A DNA stretch of 64,000 nt from Bacillus sp. Y1 (GCF_003586445.1 NZ_CP030028.1:4292501-4356500), one strand, 5' to 3'; positions 55,341 through 64,000 are shown, counted from the stretch's first letter. The notes: a model not told the origin generated them from the sequence alone. A program made the numbers and translations.

Positions 55341-56418
55341 CCATGCAACCACCTTTATCCATATCAACAGAGTTATCAACTACATCTTTAATCCTTGGAA
55401 GGATAGAGAGAAATACGTTTACAATTTGAGGATCAAAATGCTCCCCGGATCCTTTTTTTATCTCGGCAACAGCTTCCTCAAACGACCACGGTCTTTTATA
55501 TGGCCGTTTGGATAAAAGCGCATCAAATACATCGCAAATAGCAACCAATCTACCTGCGAATGGGATCGCTTCACCTTTTAGTCCATGGGGATAGCCAGTC
55601 CCATTCCATTTTTCATGGTGACTCATCGCGATCACCTCAGCGAGTTTTAACACGTTTGATGATCCACCACCAGATAGTAAATCTGCTCCTTTAGTGGTGT
55701 GAGTCTTCATCAACACCCATTCTTCATTCAATAAAGGACCCTTTTTTAATAGGATGCTATCTGGAATAGCAATTTTCCCAATATCATGCATCGTGCTCGC
55801 ATCTTTAAGTAACTCTACTTCCTTTGGTAAAAAACCTATTTCTTTTGCTAGCTCCCCAACCAACATACTCATCCGAGCCAAATGGAGTCCTGTTTCATTA
55901 TCGCGATAGGTTGCCACGAGACCTAGCTTACGAATCAATTCGCGCTTTGCCTCTTCAAGTTGATTCGTTCTCTCTTTCACCTGTTCCTCTAGCTGTTCAT
56001 TGTATAATTTTGCTTTCTTATGCAATAGCCTGACTTCAAGCATATTTTTCACTCGTAGGAAGACTTCCTCAAAATGAAATGGTTTTCCAATAAAATCTCT
56101 AGCACCAAGCTCAAGTGCCTTTTTAAAACTTTCATGATCATTTAGCGCAGTTATGACGATAATCGGTAGATAGTCCTCCGTCCCTCTCTCATTGAGTCTT
56201 TCCATAATTTCAAATCCATTCACATATGGCATATGCAAATCTAGTAAAATAACATCTGGCTGTTCTTTATTGTAGATGTTCTCTACCTGCCTCGAATCTG
56301 TTGTATGGATAATATCTACATAACCATCAATCATTAAAATTCTTTCAAGTAATTTTACATTCGCCATCTTATCATCAACAATTAGTATCTTCCCAGCTCT
56401 TTGTTCTTGGTCTATCAT
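55333..56418 (-). CDS. REC-HD-GYP response regulator, putative c-di-GMP phosphodiesterase
   Basis: A 361-residue protein. Receiver domain 10-130 with D60 in VILLDLHMP; coiled-coil linker about 135-165; HD-GYP domain about 165-345 with H211-D212 in STMHDIGKIAIPD and GYP at 275-277 in WNGTGYPHGL, both intact, so c-di-GMP hydrolysis is expected. ATG 56418 with GGGTG 9 nt upstream is preferred to GTG 56430. It overlaps the histidine kinase start, so the kinase is its likely partner. Confidence 0.9.
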   Translation of the reverse strand: MIDQEQRAGKILIVDDKMANVKLLERILMIDGYVDIIHTTDSRQVENIYNKEQPDVILLDLHMPYVNGFEIMERLNERGTEDYLPIIVITALNDHESFKKALELGARDFIGKPFHFEEVFLRVKNMLEVRLLHKKAKLYNEQLEEQVKERTNQLEEAKRELIRKLGLVATYRDNETGLHLARMSMLVGELAKEIGFLPKEVELLKDASTMHDIGKIAIPDSILLKKGPLLNEEWVLMKTHTTKGADLLSGGGSSNVLKLAEVIAMSHHEKWNGTGYPHGLKGEAIPFAGRLVAICDVFDALLSKRPYKRPWSFEEAVAEIKKGSGEHFDPQIVNVFLSILPRIKDVVDNSVDMDKGGCMGE

Positions 56419-56571
56419 TTTAACGCTCACCCTACTACTTTAAGTTAGTACTTACAATATAAGAGCCTGATTACCTAGTCAAATAGACATAATTCCTTTT
56501 AACTATCTATTCGAGCTATATAGAACAGTTTTATATCTTTTTAGACCGTATATCAATCCTTTTACTACAAG

Positions 56572-56602
56572 AAAAAAACTGCTGATTCTCCAGCAGTTTT
56601 AC
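56572..56602 (-). terminator. Intrinsic terminator after the polyferredoxin gene
   Basis: AAACTGCTG at 56576-56584 pairs with CAGCAGTTT at 56591-56599. Confidence 0.85.
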
Positions 56603-56606
56603 ATTT

Positions 56607-57956
56607 TTACACGCGATGACTCATCGGTAGTGAAAATAAATAAATATTGATTATACCTAGTAAAAGCATTAATCCATAGTAAGGCATCATCGCTTTAAAA
56701 CTAGCCTTTTTCCCCATTTTATATGCCGTATAGGTAGAACCTAAAAATCCAATTGTAATAATGAGGTATTGAAGCATTTGAACCGTAGATGTAGTCGCCA
56801 AGCTTAAGTCCCCACTTGTTACTTCTTTCCCGATAAAGGCTAGCGAATTATACCAAATCGCTTTTCCTTCTGTGATAATATGGAACAAATTATGTCCAAG
56901 ATGCCCTGCAAGATCAAGCGGAATAAAGGCATAACCAAACAAGATAAAGTTTTTCTTAATTGAATTGGGCATACCTAGCATGGTTGCTAGCTTGGCTGCA
57001 CCTAATAATAGTAAAATCGGAAGCGCCATTGAGATGATGAAGGCAATCGTAAAATTGACAACATAATTAGAGGTACCCGTTACAATAGATATTGTTTCGA
57101 GAATTTGTCCCCATATTTCAAGCATCGTGATGTTCTGCACAAAGACAATCCCCATGATAACAGCTGCCAGTGAGGCATGCTCAAGCTTTGGATTTTTGAG
57201 GGTCCAAAGCTCTTTTGTTGGAACACGAACATGTAACTTGATTGAATCATTCGGGCAATTTTTCACACAGTTTCCGCAAATATTACATTCCGCACTCGAA
57301 TCCATGGTACGAACGAATTGAAACATCGGACACCCTTCCGCTTGTTCACTCCCCTTGAAGCAGCTTTGTGTCTTGCACGTTCTGCAAATTTCTGCTGTTC
57401 CTCTTAGTTCTAACGCTCCTGATCGAGAGTAATTCCCAGCTAATCCTCCTAAAAAACAAAGCGTTTTACAAAACGTTCTTCGCTCATAAAAGACGGATGT
57501 GGCAACCACCATTGTGACGAGTAAAAGTAGCAAATACCCTGATCCACGAGGTGACTCCACAATTCCCCATACATGATCGCTATAGGTAATGGCAATGAAG
57601 AATAAGTCGATTAACCATATTCCATATTTTCTTAAAAACTTCGGCATGGGTCTCTCACTGCCTACCATTTTACGAATGATATCACTTAGCTTTCCAAATG
57701 GACAGATGGCGCACCAAAATCGACCCAAGGCTATAAATAAGATCGGAATAATCGGCCACCATAGCACCCATGTCATCGTTGTTCCAAAGTTTCGATGTGG
57801 ATTCACCGTCCCTGCTACTAACTCAAACACGATAACAGAGAAGAAAACTAACACGATCCATTGAAAAATGCCTGGATACCATTTGCTTTTGATAAACTTC
57901 TTAATTACCGGAATCGACAATAAATCGATAGAAGATTTCTTATTTGTTAATGCCAT
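56607..57956 (-). CDS. NapH/YccM-like membrane polyferredoxin
   Basis: A 449-residue membrane protein with about eight to ten helices and cysteine clusters facing the cytoplasm: WCAICPFGKLSD near residue 81 and CKTLCFLGG near 163 (the CxxxCP-type pairs of NapH/NosR/CcoG relatives), CRTCKTQSC near 190 and a ferredoxin motif CNICGNCVKNCPND near 220. It should carry electrons across or at the membrane. Its stop lies at 56607 and its start overlaps the His-rich gene by 17 nt (GGGAGG upstream). The electron acceptor is unknown; related proteins serve nitrate reductase, copper oxidase assembly or iron uptake (FtrD). Confidence 0.8.
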   Translation of the reverse strand: MALTNKKSSIDLLSIPVIKKFIKSKWYPGIFQWIVLVFFSVIVFELVAGTVNPHRNFGTTMTWVLWWPIIPILFIALGRFWCAICPFGKLSDIIRKMVGSERPMPKFLRKYGIWLIDLFFIAITYSDHVWGIVESPRGSGYLLLLLVTMVVATSVFYERRTFCKTLCFLGGLAGNYSRSGALELRGTAEICRTCKTQSCFKGSEQAEGCPMFQFVRTMDSSAECNICGNCVKNCPNDSIKLHVRVPTKELWTLKNPKLEHASLAAVIMGIVFVQNITMLEIWGQILETISIVTGTSNYVVNFTIAFIISMALPILLLLGAAKLATMLGMPNSIKKNFILFGYAFIPLDLAGHLGHNLFHIITEGKAIWYNSLAFIGKEVTSGDLSLATTSTVQMLQYLIITIGFLGSTYTAYKMGKKASFKAMMPYYGLMLLLGIINIYLFSLPMSHRV

Positions 57957-58422
57957 GTTTGTTTCCTCCCTTTCTAACTTTGTTCCAAATACCCATTAGA
58001 AGGAATCCGGCATTTACTGATGCAAAACTCGATAATACGATGTAGTTAGGACCTGTCTCTTCTCCGGTGAACGTACCATGTCCACCCTCTTCGTCATGGG
58101 AGCTGGAGTCAACGTGGCCATCTTCATCAATTGTGGTTTCAGAATGATTTTGGCTGGTATGATTGGATGTCGCATCTGTTTCATGAGAGTCGTGTGAACT
58201 TGAGCCCTCACTCTCATGAGTACTTTCTTCTACCTCTTGAGAATCATGAGAGTCCGTTACTCCCTCTTCGGTGTCTGAATGATCATGCTCGTTAGTGGAG
58301 AAGTCTTTTAGGTAGTTTTCTGCCTCTTGTTCCTCACCTTCACCTTCATGTGCAAGTACCGCTGTATGGGTGGTGAAAAATAGGAACAACAATGCTATAA
58401 GAGCGGATTTCCATTGCTTCAT
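57940..58422 (-). CDS. Exported His/Asp/Glu/Ser-rich protein with C-terminal membrane anchor
   Basis: A 160-residue protein; no family recognised. Signal peptide 1-24 (ALIALLFLFFTTHTAVLA), then about 95 residues of low-complexity acidic sequence with many histidines (HDHSD, SHDSHE, HGTF) and no cysteine, ending in a membrane segment (YIVLSSFASVNAGFLLMGIW) and a basic tail. Composition suggests extracytoplasmic metal binding (Zn, Cu or Fe). It overlaps the polyferredoxin start, so the two are coupled. GGAGGT precedes ATG 58422. Confidence 0.75.
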   Translation of the reverse strand: MKQWKSALIALLFLFFTTHTAVLAHEGEGEEQEAENYLKDFSTNEHDHSDTEEGVTDSHDSQEVEESTHESEGSSSHDSHETDATSNHTSQNHSETTIDEDGHVDSSSHDEEGGHGTFTGEETGPNYIVLSSFASVNAGFLLMGIWNKVRKGGNKHGINK

Positions 58423-58614
58423 ATAATATATTACCTCCGAAAGAATTTGATTGAGTACTTAGCTAAAATGTAATCGGAGGATATGCAGAATTTATGTAGA
58501 TTGTTTGTAGAATTTGAGAACTGTAGATGTGGTTTATCACTCTGGCTGATGAGGTTGGTGCAACTTTTTCGATTCGACATACTTTTAGACACGCTTCGAC
58601 AACTACTGCACATA

Positions 58615-58648
58615 ATAAAAGGAGCCCTACCACAGTAGGAGCTCCTGG
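58615..58648 (-). terminator. Intrinsic terminator after the YczE-like gene
   Basis: GGAGCCCTAC at 58621-58630 pairs with GTAGGAGCTCC at 58635-58645 with one wobble, and TTTTATT follows on the minus strand. Confidence 0.8.
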
Positions 58649-58656
58649 CAATCTAA

Positions 58657-59259
58657 TTATATTTTTTCATAGATGAGAGTAGAGTAGCGCGTACAAATTT
58701 GAATGAGTGGTCCAATCATTAACATTATAATCACAGTTCCTAAACCAATCGGTCCGCCAACAATCCAAGCGAAAGCTAAGCCAATCCCCTCTAAAATGGT
58801 TCGAGATACATTTAGCGTAATATGAAATCTCTCACTTATAATAAGCATCGTACCATCATACGGCATGGTTGGAAATTTAGAAGTTAAATAGATTCCGATT
58901 CCAATACCCGTAAGAACGATTCCAGCTAGGAAGGCACCCCATTGCATTGTCCATGCAGCCTCTCCGAGTTGTACATTCTTCAAAGTAACACCCATTTGAA
59001 AATCAATAATTACTCCCCATAAAAATACCGTAATTACTGATTCAAACTGAATTCGCTTCTTTGATAAGATGGAATTGAACACTAAATAAAACGCCTGGAT
59101 GAGCATAACCCAAATTCCAACGGTAAGGCCTAATTTATTAACAATTCCCACAAAAAATGCATCCCAAGGTCCTGCTCCTACACCGGACTTAATAATTAAG
59201 CCTACTCCTAAACACGCGATCACTAACCCAATAAAAAAGAAGGATGTTTTCTTTAACAT
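58657..59259 (-). CDS. YczE/YitT-like integral membrane protein
   Basis: A 200-residue protein with five predicted membrane helices. Family-typical stretches are GVGLIIKSGVGAGPWDAFFVG and LTSKFPTMPYDGTMLIIS (YczE family, function unknown; in B. subtilis YczE affects antibiotic production). Start at ATG 59259, 8 nt after GGAGG; the upstream ATG 59274 lies inside the ribosome-binding site. Single gene. Confidence 0.8.
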   Translation of the reverse strand: MLKKTSFFFIGLVIACLGVGLIIKSGVGAGPWDAFFVGIVNKLGLTVGIWVMLIQAFYLVFNSILSKKRIQFESVITVFLWGVIIDFQMGVTLKNVQLGEAAWTMQWGAFLAGIVLTGIGIGIYLTSKFPTMPYDGTMLIISERFHITLNVSRTILEGIGLAFAWIVGGPIGLGTVIIMLMIGPLIQICTRYSTLIYEKI

Positions 59260-59333
59260 CACTGGTTCCTCCATAACCTGCTCTCATCCGTCATTATCCG
59301 GTGTAGAAAGAGGTATATTAATTTTTTCCATAG

Positions 59334-59370
59334 GAAATGCTCTGGAACGATATGCCCCAGAGCATTCTCT
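59334..59370 (-). terminator. Hairpin after the GH4 gene
   Basis: AATGCTCTGG at 59336-59345 pairs with CCAGAGCATT at 59357-59366. The T run on the minus strand is short (TTTCC), so termination may be incomplete. Confidence 0.65.
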
Positions 59371-59379
59371 ATCGTGCTT

Positions 59380-60708
59380 TTATGCTTCGACTTTCGTGAA
59401 GAATTGTGGTAAGTGCTCTTTGTGAGCTTCTAACATTTCATCAACGATTTGCTTAGCAAGCTTATCAGATTGCACAAGCGGGTTAATCGTTAATGCAAGA
59501 ACGGCTTTCTTGTAGTCTCCTGTTACTGCTGCTTCTGCTGCCACTCTTTCAAAAGACTTGATTTGTTGTACAAGTCCTCTTACTGCTACTGGAAGGTCTC
59601 CTACAGCGATTGGCTTAGGACCCTCTTTTGTAATGATACAGTTTACTTCTACAGCTGAGTCATCTTCAATGCTAGCGATCGCTCCGTTGTTACGAGTGTT
59701 TACTGGTTGGATATCACGCTTGTCATTGTAGATTGAGTTGATTAAGTTACATGCTGCGTCACTGTAGTATGCTCCGCCACGCTTTTCTAATTGTGGTGGC
59801 TTGATGTCTAAGTTTGGATCTTTGTATAGTTCGAATAGGTCTTTTTCAAGAGCTTGAACTACTTCTGCACGTGTTCCTTCTGCTGCTGCTTTTTCATGTT
59901 CTTCTTGAAGCATTTCACCTGTTTTATAGTAATAACGGTGGTATCCACATGGAATAACCCCTACACCTTTGATGAAGTCAGGCTCCCATGATAGACCTGA
60001 AATGTTCTTCATTGTCATTGCATTTTCTGGATCAGCCATTGCTTCAATTACTTGATCCATTACACTTACACCATCAAGATATACATTTAGTCCGTATACC
60101 ATGTGGTTTAGACCAGCGAAGTCAACATGTACGCGCTCAGGCTCAACTTTCAATGCTTTTGCAATTCCCATTCTCATACCGATTGGAACATTACATAGGC
60201 CCACTACTTTTTTAATATTACTGTGGCGTAGAACCGCTTCTGTTACCATACCAGCTGGATTTGTGAAGTTGATTAACCATGCGTTCGGGCAAAGCTCTTC
60301 AATATCCTTACAAATATCAAGGATGATAGGAATCGTACGAAGACCTTTGAATAGTCCACCAGGGCCGTTTGTTTCTTGACCAATTACGTTATATTTTAAA
60401 GGAATTCTTTCGTCTTTCGCACGAGCGTCAAGTAGACCTACACGGAATTGAGTCGTAACGAAATCTGCACCCTTTAACGCTTCTCTTCTATCTAAAGTTA
60501 AGTGAATCTCCATTGGAACACCAGCTTTAGCAACCATACGCTTTGCAAGATTTCCAACGATTTCTAATTTTTCTTTCCCAGCTTCTATATCAACTAACCA
60601 AAGTTCTCTAACAGGTAGCTCTTCATATCTTTTAATAAATCCTTCGATTAATTCTGGAGTATAACTTGAACCTCCGCCAATAGTGACGATCTTAATACCT
60701 TTACTCAT
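59380..60708 (-). CDS. licH: GH4 6-phospho-beta-glucosidase (LicH/CelF type)
   Basis: NAD- and metal-dependent GH4 hydrolase of cellobiose-6-phosphate and related sugars. The 442-residue protein has N-terminal dinucleotide motif [50 protein letters not shown] and the metal/catalytic region [15 protein letters not shown] with FAGLNHM. GGAGG is 7 nt before ATG 60708. Divergent from an RpiR regulator; no PTS genes are adjacent, unlike the lic operon of B. subtilis. Confidence 0.92.
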   Translation of the reverse strand: MSKGIKIVTIGGGSSYTPELIEGFIKRYEELPVRELWLVDIEAGKEKLEIVGNLAKRMVAKAGVPMEIHLTLDRREALKGADFVTTQFRVGLLDARAKDERIPLKYNVIGQETNGPGGLFKGLRTIPIILDICKDIEELCPNAWLINFTNPAGMVTEAVLRHSNIKKVVGLCNVPIGMRMGIAKALKVEPERVHVDFAGLNHMVYGLNVYLDGVSVMDQVIEAMADPENAMTMKNISGLSWEPDFIKGVGVIPCGYHRYYYKTGEMLQEEHEKAAAEGTRAEVVQALEKDLFELYKDPNLDIKPPQLEKRGGAYYSDAACNLINSIYNDKRDIQPVNTRNNGAIASIEDDSAVEVNCIITKEGPKPIAVGDLPVAVRGLVQQIKSFERVAAEAAVTGDYKKAVLALTINPLVQSDKLAKQIVDEMLEAHKEHLPQFFTKVEA

Positions 60709-60781
60709 TGTTCATCCTCCTAAATAAGTACTGATTTACTAACACCTATTTTAGAGGGAAAAGGAACTTTTGAATATAGTT

Positions 60782-60796
60782 TTGGAAGCGTTTGAT
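60782..60796 (-). promoter_or_regulatory. Candidate cre (CcpA) box upstream of GH4 gene
   Basis: TTGGAAGCGTTTGAT fits WTGNAANCGNWNNCW with one mismatch, 74 nt upstream of the GH4 start in the divergent promoter region. Confidence 0.45.
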
Positions 60797-60905
60797 TTGT
60801 TTCACACGAAAAGGCATTTGTTCCATAAAAATAACACTGTGTTTCTCTCTTAGTGTATAATAATAAAAGTGAAAAAAAGCGGGAACATGTAAGGGAGAGA
60901 AGGCT

Positions 60906-61661
60906 TTGTTTACGAATGAAGTAATTGCAACATTCAACGAACTAGAGATGCTACTTTACAACTACATAACACAAAATAAAGAGAAAGTGGTATACATGCG
61001 TATCCGCGATCTAGCAGATGAAACCCATGTATCCACCTCAACGATCATGCGTTTTTGCAGGAAATTAAATTGTGATGGATTTTCGGAATTTAAAGTAAAA
61101 CTAAAGCTATTAATTGATGAAAAAAATGAGCCAAGCATAAAAAGCAGCCAGCATGTGTTAGCAGAGTTTTTTGAACGAACGCAAAATGAAAAATTCACTT
61201 CGAAATTAGAGGAAGCTGCAGAGGTAATTGCCAACGCAGATAGCGTAATTTTTATCGGGATTGGTAGTTCAGGGATTCTTGCCGAGTACGGAGCAAGATA
61301 TTTTTCAAGTTTAGGGAAGTTCTCCATGTATATTAAAGATCCATTTATGCCGATTCACGCAAACTTGAATAATAGTATAACCATTGCCCTTTCTGTTTCA
61401 GGTGAAGGGAACTACACCATCTCTCATATCCACCAGTTAAAAGGAAAAGGAAGCAAAATTATAAGCATTACCAACAATCGTCAATCCACAATTGCCAAAC
61501 TAGCTGATGTGAATATTTCTTATTACGTCTCTGAAGAATTTGTAGACCACTCAAATGTAACAACACAAATTCCAGTAATCTATATATTAGAAGAAACTGC
61601 TCGACTTGTATATGAGTTGGGTAGGAAGAAGAACTACGAAGAAACCCCTCCTATGCAATAA
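60906..61661 (+). CDS. RpiR-family transcriptional regulator
   Basis: A 251-residue regulator. N-terminal HTH_6 domain (about 1-75; RDLADETHVSTSTIMRFCRKL) and C-terminal SIS domain (about 105-235; VIFIGIGSSGILAEYGARYF, SVSGEGNYTI) that binds sugar phosphates. Start TTG 60906 with GGGAG 9 nt upstream. Divergent from the GH4 gene, which it likely controls in response to a phospho-beta-glucoside or product. Confidence 0.9.
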   Translation: MFTNEVIATFNELEMLLYNYITQNKEKVVYMRIRDLADETHVSTSTIMRFCRKLNCDGFSEFKVKLKLLIDEKNEPSIKSSQHVLAEFFERTQNEKFTSKLEEAAEVIANADSVIFIGIGSSGILAEYGARYFSSLGKFSMYIKDPFMPIHANLNNSITIALSVSGEGNYTISHIHQLKGKGSKIISITNNRQSTIAKLADVNISYYVSEEFVDHSNVTTQIPVIYILEETARLVYELGRKKNYEETPPMQ

Positions 61662-61673
61662 ATTACCATAGAA

Positions 61674-61705
61674 GAGCTCCGAGCCAAAAGCTCGGAGCGT
61701 ATTTT
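61674..61705 (+). terminator. Intrinsic terminator after the RpiR gene
   Basis: GCTCCGAGC at 61676-61684 pairs with GCTCGGAGC at 61690-61698, followed by ATTTTAT. Confidence 0.8.
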
Positions 61706-61926
61706 ATATTATCTTCTTAAAGTAAAGTCCCCTCCATTAGAACTTCAACTAAAATGTGTAATAATCCCTCTTGGATAAACACACGAATTAAATTTATTAC
61801 CATTTCGAACATATTACGTACTATTCTCTTTTTCTGCCAAAATTTCTTGTATACAGAATTTTCAATATGTTAAAGTTGAAGAGATTGAAAGAAAATAAAG
61901 ACAAATAAAGCAACTGAGGTGAAAAC

Positions 61927-62496
61927 TTGAATAGCAATATGAACCAATTATTTGAAAAGCAAAAGAGTGCTCATGTGCTGTATCCCTATAATGGAATAGA
62001 GGAATACATTAAACAAGTTGTGAGCTTTATTCAACACGGGATTTCGGTGGGAGAATACGTTATTCTTATAGAAAATGACCGTGTCTACCCAATTATACAA
62101 AAAGAACTGAGCAAACGGTTAAATAAGGACCAATTGGAGTTTGTTCATCGTGTAAACAACTACGATTTCTATTATTCAAGTGGAAGCTACCATCCACCAG
62201 CCATAACTGAGTATTTTAATAAAATGGTACAGCCATATGTAGAAAATAAAATTTCATTTCGATCATGGGCTCATGTTGAGTGGGCCAGTATGAAAGATCC
62301 GCTTCATTTGATAGAGGACTTTGAGAAAATTGTAGACGAAGCTGTAAATACAATTTCTTTTCCATTAATTTGTGCATATGCAGGAGAGAGAATGCCAGAT
62401 TACCTTACTACTATGTTGATGGAAACCCATCCATATGTTCTATTAAAAGATGATATCATTATCTCCGAACAATACCAGCCAATAAAGGATCTCTAA
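61927..62496 (+). CDS. Stand-alone MEDS-domain protein
   Basis: A 189-residue soluble protein consisting of a MEDS (DcmR-type sensory) domain: HVLYPYNGIEEYIKQVVSFIQHGISVGEYVILIEN at its start is typical (residues 16-50), with RSWAHVEWA and CAYAGERMP further on. MEDS domains are thought to sense small molecules, usually fused to kinases or regulators; here no output domain is present. Start TTG 61927 after GAGGTG; ATG 61939 is a weaker alternative. Confidence 0.78.
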   Translation: MNSNMNQLFEKQKSAHVLYPYNGIEEYIKQVVSFIQHGISVGEYVILIENDRVYPIIQKELSKRLNKDQLEFVHRVNNYDFYYSSGSYHPPAITEYFNKMVQPYVENKISFRSWAHVEWASMKDPLHLIEDFEKIVDEAVNTISFPLICAYAGERMPDYLTTMLMETHPYVLLKDDIIISEQYQPIKDL

Positions 62497-62536
62497 AAAA
62501 AAGATGGTTAATCATCTTGGATCAACCATCTTTAAT
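62497..62536. terminator. Bidirectional intrinsic terminator
   Basis: AAAGATGGTT at 62500-62509 pairs with AACCATCTTT at 62524-62533. Confidence 0.85.
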
Positions 62537-62555
62537 ATCATAAGACAATTGCTAT

Positions 62556-63383
62556 TTAGCTTTTTATGACTTTACGATTATTTAGAGATTGAACTGGACG
62601 ATGATCGTCAGGGAAAATCTGTCGAAATGCTTCAATTTGTTCTTTTGACATTTCAATCGGCATTTCAAAAATGGTCCATTTTACCTCTTCTGTACAAGGT
62701 GGGGTTGTTAATGAACCCTCATAGTGAAACGCAGTTTGATCTACAGGTAGCAAAGCTTTTAAATCAACTGGCTCATTAATGGCGATATCTTTGTCTGTTT
62801 TTTCATTCGGTAGGATATCCCATATAGTTGCTAAACTATTATTTTCTTCACCTTCCTGAATCATCACTCCAAGGACAGCAATCTTTCCATCTGCATCTTT
62901 ATGTACAAGGTGAAGCTCCATTTCATAATTTTCACCGTTAAATTCATGCTCACTTGGAGTATGGAAATGGAATTGAGCAAGCTTGTATTCCTTCCCCTCA
63001 ATAAGAATGTTGCTACTGCCACTAGCAGCATTTGCCTGTACAGTATGGCCATTGTTAATGAGCGAAAATGACGTTGGCTCATAATTGATTTGAAGGTCTC
63101 CTTCAACCTCTTCAGTTTCAACTTGCGAAAATTCAATGTTAATTGGCGATTGTTCACTACCATTTACACAGGCTATGTTAGCGGGATCTAATTCCCCCCA
63201 GTGCTCGGGGCTGGTTTCCCCCTCGTATGACCAATGAGCAGAATCATTTTCAGTTGCTTTAGTGTTCTTATCAGTTACCTGCTCCTCTTTTGATTGGGTA
63301 GTTGTTATAGTCTGTTGTGAACAAGCTCCTACTGCAGAAATTAACATCATAGCTAAAATTGGATAAACGAGTATCTTTTTCAT
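62556..63383 (-). CDS. Alpha-type carbonic anhydrase lipoprotein
   Basis: Extracytoplasmic enzyme that interconverts CO2 and bicarbonate. The 275-residue protein has a signal peptide with lipobox VGAC, then a Thr/Glu/Lys linker. The alpha-CA core shows HWSYEGETSPEHWGEL, GSEQSPINI, zinc histidines in QFHFHTPSEH and ELHLVH, and TTPPCTEEVKW. The two core cysteines (ACVNG, PPCTE) would form the usual disulfide. ATG 63383 with GGGGAAAG 8 nt upstream is preferred to 63401. Plausible benefit for an alkaliphile. Confidence 0.92.
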   Translation of the reverse strand: MKKILVYPILAMMLISAVGACSQQTITTTQSKEEQVTDKNTKATENDSAHWSYEGETSPEHWGELDPANIACVNGSEQSPINIEFSQVETEEVEGDLQINYEPTSFSLINNGHTVQANAASGSSNILIEGKEYKLAQFHFHTPSEHEFNGENYEMELHLVHKDADGKIAVLGVMIQEGEENNSLATIWDILPNEKTDKDIAINEPVDLKALLPVDQTAFHYEGSLTTPPCTEEVKWTIFEMPIEMSKEQIEAFRQIFPDDHRPVQSLNNRKVIKS

Positions 63384-63591
63384 ATCTGTGTCTTTCCCCA
63401 TTTCTGTTTTCTAAAGAAACTATACAAATAAGATACTAAATATCCAATAAAATACATATACCCAATTTCTAGGTGTACCGCTTACATTATTACAATTGGG
63501 TGAATTTTACTATCTAAACTTTTAATGGAAGTCTCCGTTACTTAAAGAAGAGTGATGCAATCCTATTAAAATGTTCTAAATTATTTTTGCG

Positions 63592-63622
63592 TAAAAAAAC
63601 CGTAGAGATTCTCTACAGTTCT
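63592..63622 (-). terminator. Intrinsic terminator after the right-edge gene
   Basis: GTAGAG at 63602-63607 pairs with CTCTAC at 63611-63616, extended by AAC/GTT, with TTTTTTT on the minus strand. Confidence 0.75.
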
Positions 63623-63650
63623 TATCACTTCATTATAACTAATTAAATAG

Positions 63651-64000
63651 CTAGAAGATGTTAGGTCCAAAAATTCGTAATTGCGAAGCTCCCTTTTTAC
63701 GAACCTGTTCACGGGAACTTGAATCATCATTTATGGTTTTTCTCATCTTACTTTTACCACCAGTAAGCTCCTCCATTTTTTTTACTGCTGTTTCAAATTC
63801 TGATTGGGACAGTTGTTTTGTTGCAAGAAGGGAACATAATACGGCGTAAGCAATAGGTCTTGTATCTACATCAATATTCACATGTACATCGACATCTGAA
63901 TTACCGCTATGTCCAATGCTCGCCTGATTACTATCTAAATCTGAACTCCCCTTATTACGAAACTGGTAGACATTCCTCTTGCTATTCCATTCTGGATTTT
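63651..64000 (-). CDS. C-terminal part of an unrecognised protein (partial)
   Basis: The frame is open from the right edge to the stop at 63651 (about 115 residues), so the true start lies outside the window; GTG 63881 is only an internal codon. The N-terminal visible part is Asn/Ser/Asp-rich (GSSDLDSNQASIGHSGNSDVD). It is followed by VHVNIDVDTRPIAYAVLCSLLA and a helical stretch LSQSEFETAVKKMEELTGG, ending with a basic tail. No family recognised; one cysteine and no clear membrane segment. Confidence 0.6.
   Translation of the reverse strand, partial: NPEWNSKRNVYQFRNKGSSDLDSNQASIGHSGNSDVDVHVNIDVDTRPIAYAVLCSLLATKQLSQSEFETAVKKMEELTGGKSKMRKTINDDSSSREQVRKKGASQLRIFGPNIF

Noticed and set aside
58431..58651. 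Two overlapping minus-strand open frames of 60-62 codons between the His-rich and YczE-like genes
   Set aside because: They lack ribosome-binding sites, one starts inside a terminator, and their composition is not protein-like. The region is probably promoter/leader.

Overview
The window is chromosomal DNA of low-GC Firmicute type. Gene content and style (AGGAGG ribosome-binding sites, many TTG/GTG starts, S-box and cobalamin riboswitches, intrinsic terminators after nearly every unit, NagR/CsoR/CadC-type regulators) point to a Bacillaceae species. The secreted GH5 cellulase with CBM17/CBM28-like modules resembles the alkaline cellulases of alkaliphilic Bacillus, so an alkaliphilic, soil-type, plant-polysaccharide-degrading relative is the best guess (inference). 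No rRNA, tRNA, prophage, insertion sequence or CRISPR array was seen.

Layout. 0-6.2 kb: end of an SDR-like gene, a GNAT acetyltransferase, two small hypothetical genes, a MarR-MMPL transporter operon and aroD. 6.2-13.9 kb: cobalamin late-assembly and salvage genes. A B12 riboswitch leads into cbiB-cobD-cobU-(second cobU-like)-cblT-cblS-cobC, followed by cobQ-cobA; cobS is not present. 14-21.2 kb (plus strand): ilvD, an S-box-controlled metNIQ methionine importer, an iron-type alcohol dehydrogenase and a nitronate-monooxygenase-like flavoprotein. 21.2-21.6 kb: a 52-bp tandem repeat array. 21.6-27.4 kb: copper (csoR-copZ-copA) and cadmium/zinc (cadC-cadA) resistance. cadA has an in-frame TGA exactly at the first cysteine of its N-terminal metal-binding CxxC.

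27.4-45.4 kb: an MFS exporter, two oxidoreductases, then a beta-glucan block. It holds a CUT1 ABC importer with LacI regulator and ROK sugar kinase, the divergent secreted cellulase, a SET-type sugar MFS protein, two GH1 phospho-beta-glucosidases, a HutC/GntR regulator and a 2-hydroxyacid dehydrogenase. A GH4 phospho-beta-glucosidase with a divergent RpiR regulator sits at 59-61.7 kb. The likely logic is: the cellulase cuts beta-glucan outside the cell, the ABC importer takes up cello-oligosaccharides, the ROK kinase phosphorylates them, and GH1/GH4 enzymes split the phosphorylated sugars. LacI-type palindromes and cre-like boxes lie in the shared promoter regions.

45.5-51.9 kb: a Bmr/NorA-like drug exporter and the N-acetylglucosamine operon nagA-nagB-nagR-SIS protein-nagP behind a NagR (dre) operator. 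52-56.4 kb: a LytTR response regulator, a large membrane PAS histidine kinase and a REC-HD-GYP regulator. 56.6-64 kb: an acidic, His-rich membrane protein coupled to a NapH-like polyferredoxin, a YczE-type membrane protein, the GH4 unit, a MEDS-domain sensor, an alpha-carbonic anhydrase lipoprotein and the C-terminal part of an unrecognised gene running off the edge.

The signals most worth a second look are the TGA in cadA, the tandem array at 21.3 kb, the His-rich/polyferredoxin pair and the tandem CobU pair.
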